Origin: a virus
Virus record (IMG/VR): IMGVR_UViG_3300032313_000380
Span: 1-23,280 of that record
Length of the DNA: 23,280 nt
Direction: 5' to 3' (one strand)
Made by a program: the position numbers and the translations under genes. Position 1 is the stretch's first letter. Every line of letters begins with the position of its first letter. Below are positions 21,925-23,280 of this stretch, piece after piece. A model generated the notes under the pieces. The model was not told where the DNA came from. It saw only the letters and a program-made list of their open reading frames with translations, and ran no database searches.

Positions 21925-23050
21925 CACATTTTGCCCATTGCCATTTTTTCAAGTGGTAGTAAGAACTGACGGAACAATGAGTCCATGTTGTGCAATGAGG
22001 GGAACTGCTATTGCAAATATTAAAAATTCCAATATATTGGAATTTTGGGAAAGTGACGCCTTAAAAAAAATCAAAGACCAAATGATAAATGGCACTGACA
22101 AAATTGATGGTTGCAAAGAGTGTTATCACGATGAGAGATTGATTGGGCAATCAATGAGAACCAGTGCATTACAAAAATACAAGTTTCTAAACGATCGCAT
22201 GTACTCAAAATTAATTGACCATTATGGATACTTAAATAAAAAAGCACCAAGTTGGTTAGAGATGCATTTGGGTAATACTTGTAATCTCAAATGCCTTATA
22301 TGTCGTCCAGAAGATAGTTCGATGTTTTTGCAAGAAAATCGTGTAATTGGAATAAGCAAACACAATCAGTCTGATTACACATTAAATAAAGACACAGTTG
22401 ATTTCAATATCGATTTGATAATAGACCACCTGGACGTATTGGATTTACGAGGTGGGGAAAGTTTACTTGTTCCGGCAATTAAACAAAAATTAAAAGAAAT
22501 TTCTCCTACAAAATGTGCAAATAAAACATTAAGAATACAAACCAACGGTACAATTTTAGACGATATCTGGAAAACTATTTTCAATAAGTTTCGATCTGTG
22601 GAAATTATGTTATCAATAGATGCATACGGCGATGATAATTTCTATATACGATACCCAGCTGACTGGAACACCATAGAGAAAAATGTTGATTATTTTATCA
22701 GCGCAGGACATGAACTATCTATTAACTGTACTGTAAGTAATCTTAACTTTTTGTTATTAGACAAGTTACTGGCCTGGGTAACCAAAAAGAAAATTTATTT
22801 TCATTACGCACTGTTAAAAAATCCAGATTACTATCATTTTTCTAATTTGCCAGAGACAGTAATAGATAATGCCAAAAAAAAATTAGCACTATGGGTAACA
22901 TTATATCCATCACTGACAGGTTTACTTTCAGTTGTTTCAACTACAGATAATTGGAATACATTTTGCGAAATGATTAACAAACGAGATTTATACAGAAAAA
23001 ATAGCATTTTCAAAATTTTACCACAACTAAAAGAATATTGGAATGCCTAA
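21911..23050 (+). CDS. Radical SAM protein with N-terminal SPASM/twitch-like domain (379 aa)
   Basis: CNLKCLIC at residues 124-131 is the CxxxCxxC cluster motif, and LRGGESL at 179-185 is the GGE motif. The first 75 residues look like a SPASM or twitch domain placed at the N-terminus: FC8PLPF, DGTMSPC26C27, an 'ILEFWESDALKKIK' segment, and C68KEC71YHDE. In SPASM proteins this set normally follows the radical SAM domain, so the order here is reversed. It differs clearly from its 460-residue neighbour in sequence, so the two are not recent duplicates. It overlaps the gene before by 14 bases and the gene after by 8. Radical SAM identity is firm; the substrate is unknown. Confidence 0.85.
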   Translation: MPNSNTFCPLPFFQVVVRTDGTMSPCCAMRGTAIANIKNSNILEFWESDALKKIKDQMINGTDKIDGCKECYHDERLIGQSMRTSALQKYKFLNDRMYSKLIDHYGYLNKKAPSWLEMHLGNTCNLKCLICRPEDSSMFLQENRVIGISKHNQSDYTLNKDTVDFNIDLIIDHLDVLDLRGGESLLVPAIKQKLKEISPTKCANKTLRIQTNGTILDDIWKTIFNKFRSVEIMLSIDAYGDDNFYIRYPADWNTIEKNVDYFISAGHELSINCTVSNLNFLLLDKLLAWVTKKKIYFHYALLKNPDYYHFSNLPETVIDNAKKKLALWVTLYPSLTGLLSVVSTTDNWNTFCEMINKRDLYRKNSIFKILPQLKEYWNA

Positions 23051-23280
23051 AATAAACAATGAAACAGATTTAGAATACAAACACAGAGTGATCGACATCA
23101 AGTCAGAATCATTCTGCGGCGCAAAATGGTACAACGCAACCATATGGCTAGGATCAGGTATGACTACCAGTTGTCATCATCCGTTGCCACATAAAGTAAG
23201 TGTTGAAGAAGTCAAAGCAAATCCCAAGGCATTACATAATACACCCAAAAAGAAGTCAGAACGACTAATGATGCAAACAG
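23043..23280 (+). CDS. Third radical SAM-type protein, N-terminus only (3' cut by window end)
   Basis: Starts with an ATG overlapping the previous stop by 8 bases and stays open for 79 codons to the window edge. The visible residues include FC25GAKWYNATIWLGSGMTTS, then C44HHPLPH and NPKALHNTPKKKSERL. They align with the N-terminus of the 460-residue protein: C-x-AKW, S-C-H/Y-HP and NP-x-ALHNTP-x-KK are shared. The CxxxCxxC radical SAM motif would be expected about 90 residues further on, outside the window. Membership in the same family is therefore inferred from the N-terminal domain alone. No strong ribosome site precedes it, so coupling to the upstream gene is likely. Confidence 0.75.
   Translation, partial: MPKINNETDLEYKHRVIDIKSESFCGAKWYNATIWLGSGMTTSCHHPLPHKVSVEEVKANPKALHNTPKKKSERLMMQT

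Noticed and set aside
1-23280. tRNA genes, integrase, attachment sites or insertion sequences
   Set aside because: None could be seen. Gaps between genes are at most 68 bases, and no transposase or integrase motif occurs in any supported gene.

Overview
The window looks like part of the genome of a tailed double-stranded DNA phage, most likely a marine or freshwater myovirus with T4-like structural genes. The reasons are wall-to-wall genes on one strand with 4 to 38 base overlaps, an AT-rich composition (by eye, a little under 40% G+C), a run of tail and fibre genes built from known phage modules, and no bacterial housekeeping genes. The host cannot be named from the sequence. One well-formed sigma70-type promoter suggests the phage uses a bacterial housekeeping-type RNA polymerase for at least one transcription unit.

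Region 1 (1 to about 16.76 kb) is a virion-structure block. It opens inside a giant gene (at least 3,595 residues, 5' end outside the window). Its product carries conserved cyanophage-type structural modules, a seven-repeat FG-GAP beta-propeller, possible carbohydrate-binding modules and a duplicated C-terminal module. Five smaller virion genes follow: a 234-residue protein that is probably baseplate or fibre associated, a coiled-coil tail fibre (371 residues), a polyglycine-rich adhesin (496 residues), a second tail fibre with a 'YADLAE'-type C-terminal domain (540 residues), and a 320-residue structural protein. The two fibres share the same N-terminal module, which suggests a common docking site. 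A T4-late-like promoter candidate lies in front of the 540-residue fibre.

Region 2 (about 16.76 kb to the end) starts at a strong sigma70-like promoter whose -10 box sits inside an inverted repeat. It is a tightly overlapping run: a 104-residue phage hypothetical, two paralogous glycosyltransferase-like proteins (264 and 273 residues), a 123-residue hypothetical, a third unrelated glycosyltransferase-like protein (309 residues), an SGNH-hydrolase-like protein (190 residues), and three consecutive radical SAM genes. Two of the radical SAM genes are complete (460 and 379 residues). The third is cut by the window end and its N-terminus is clearly paralogous to the first. All three carry extra cysteines in front of the radical SAM domain, the arrangement of 'N-terminal twitch' radical SAM proteins, or would be expected to.

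How the parts work together is inference. Region 1 makes the distal tail and receptor-binding apparatus. Region 2 looks like a separately controlled modification cassette (sugar transfer, ester hydrolysis and radical chemistry) whose target is unknown. The target could be a virion glycan or fibre, the host envelope, or a small molecule. This cassette is the most promising candidate for an undescribed system here.
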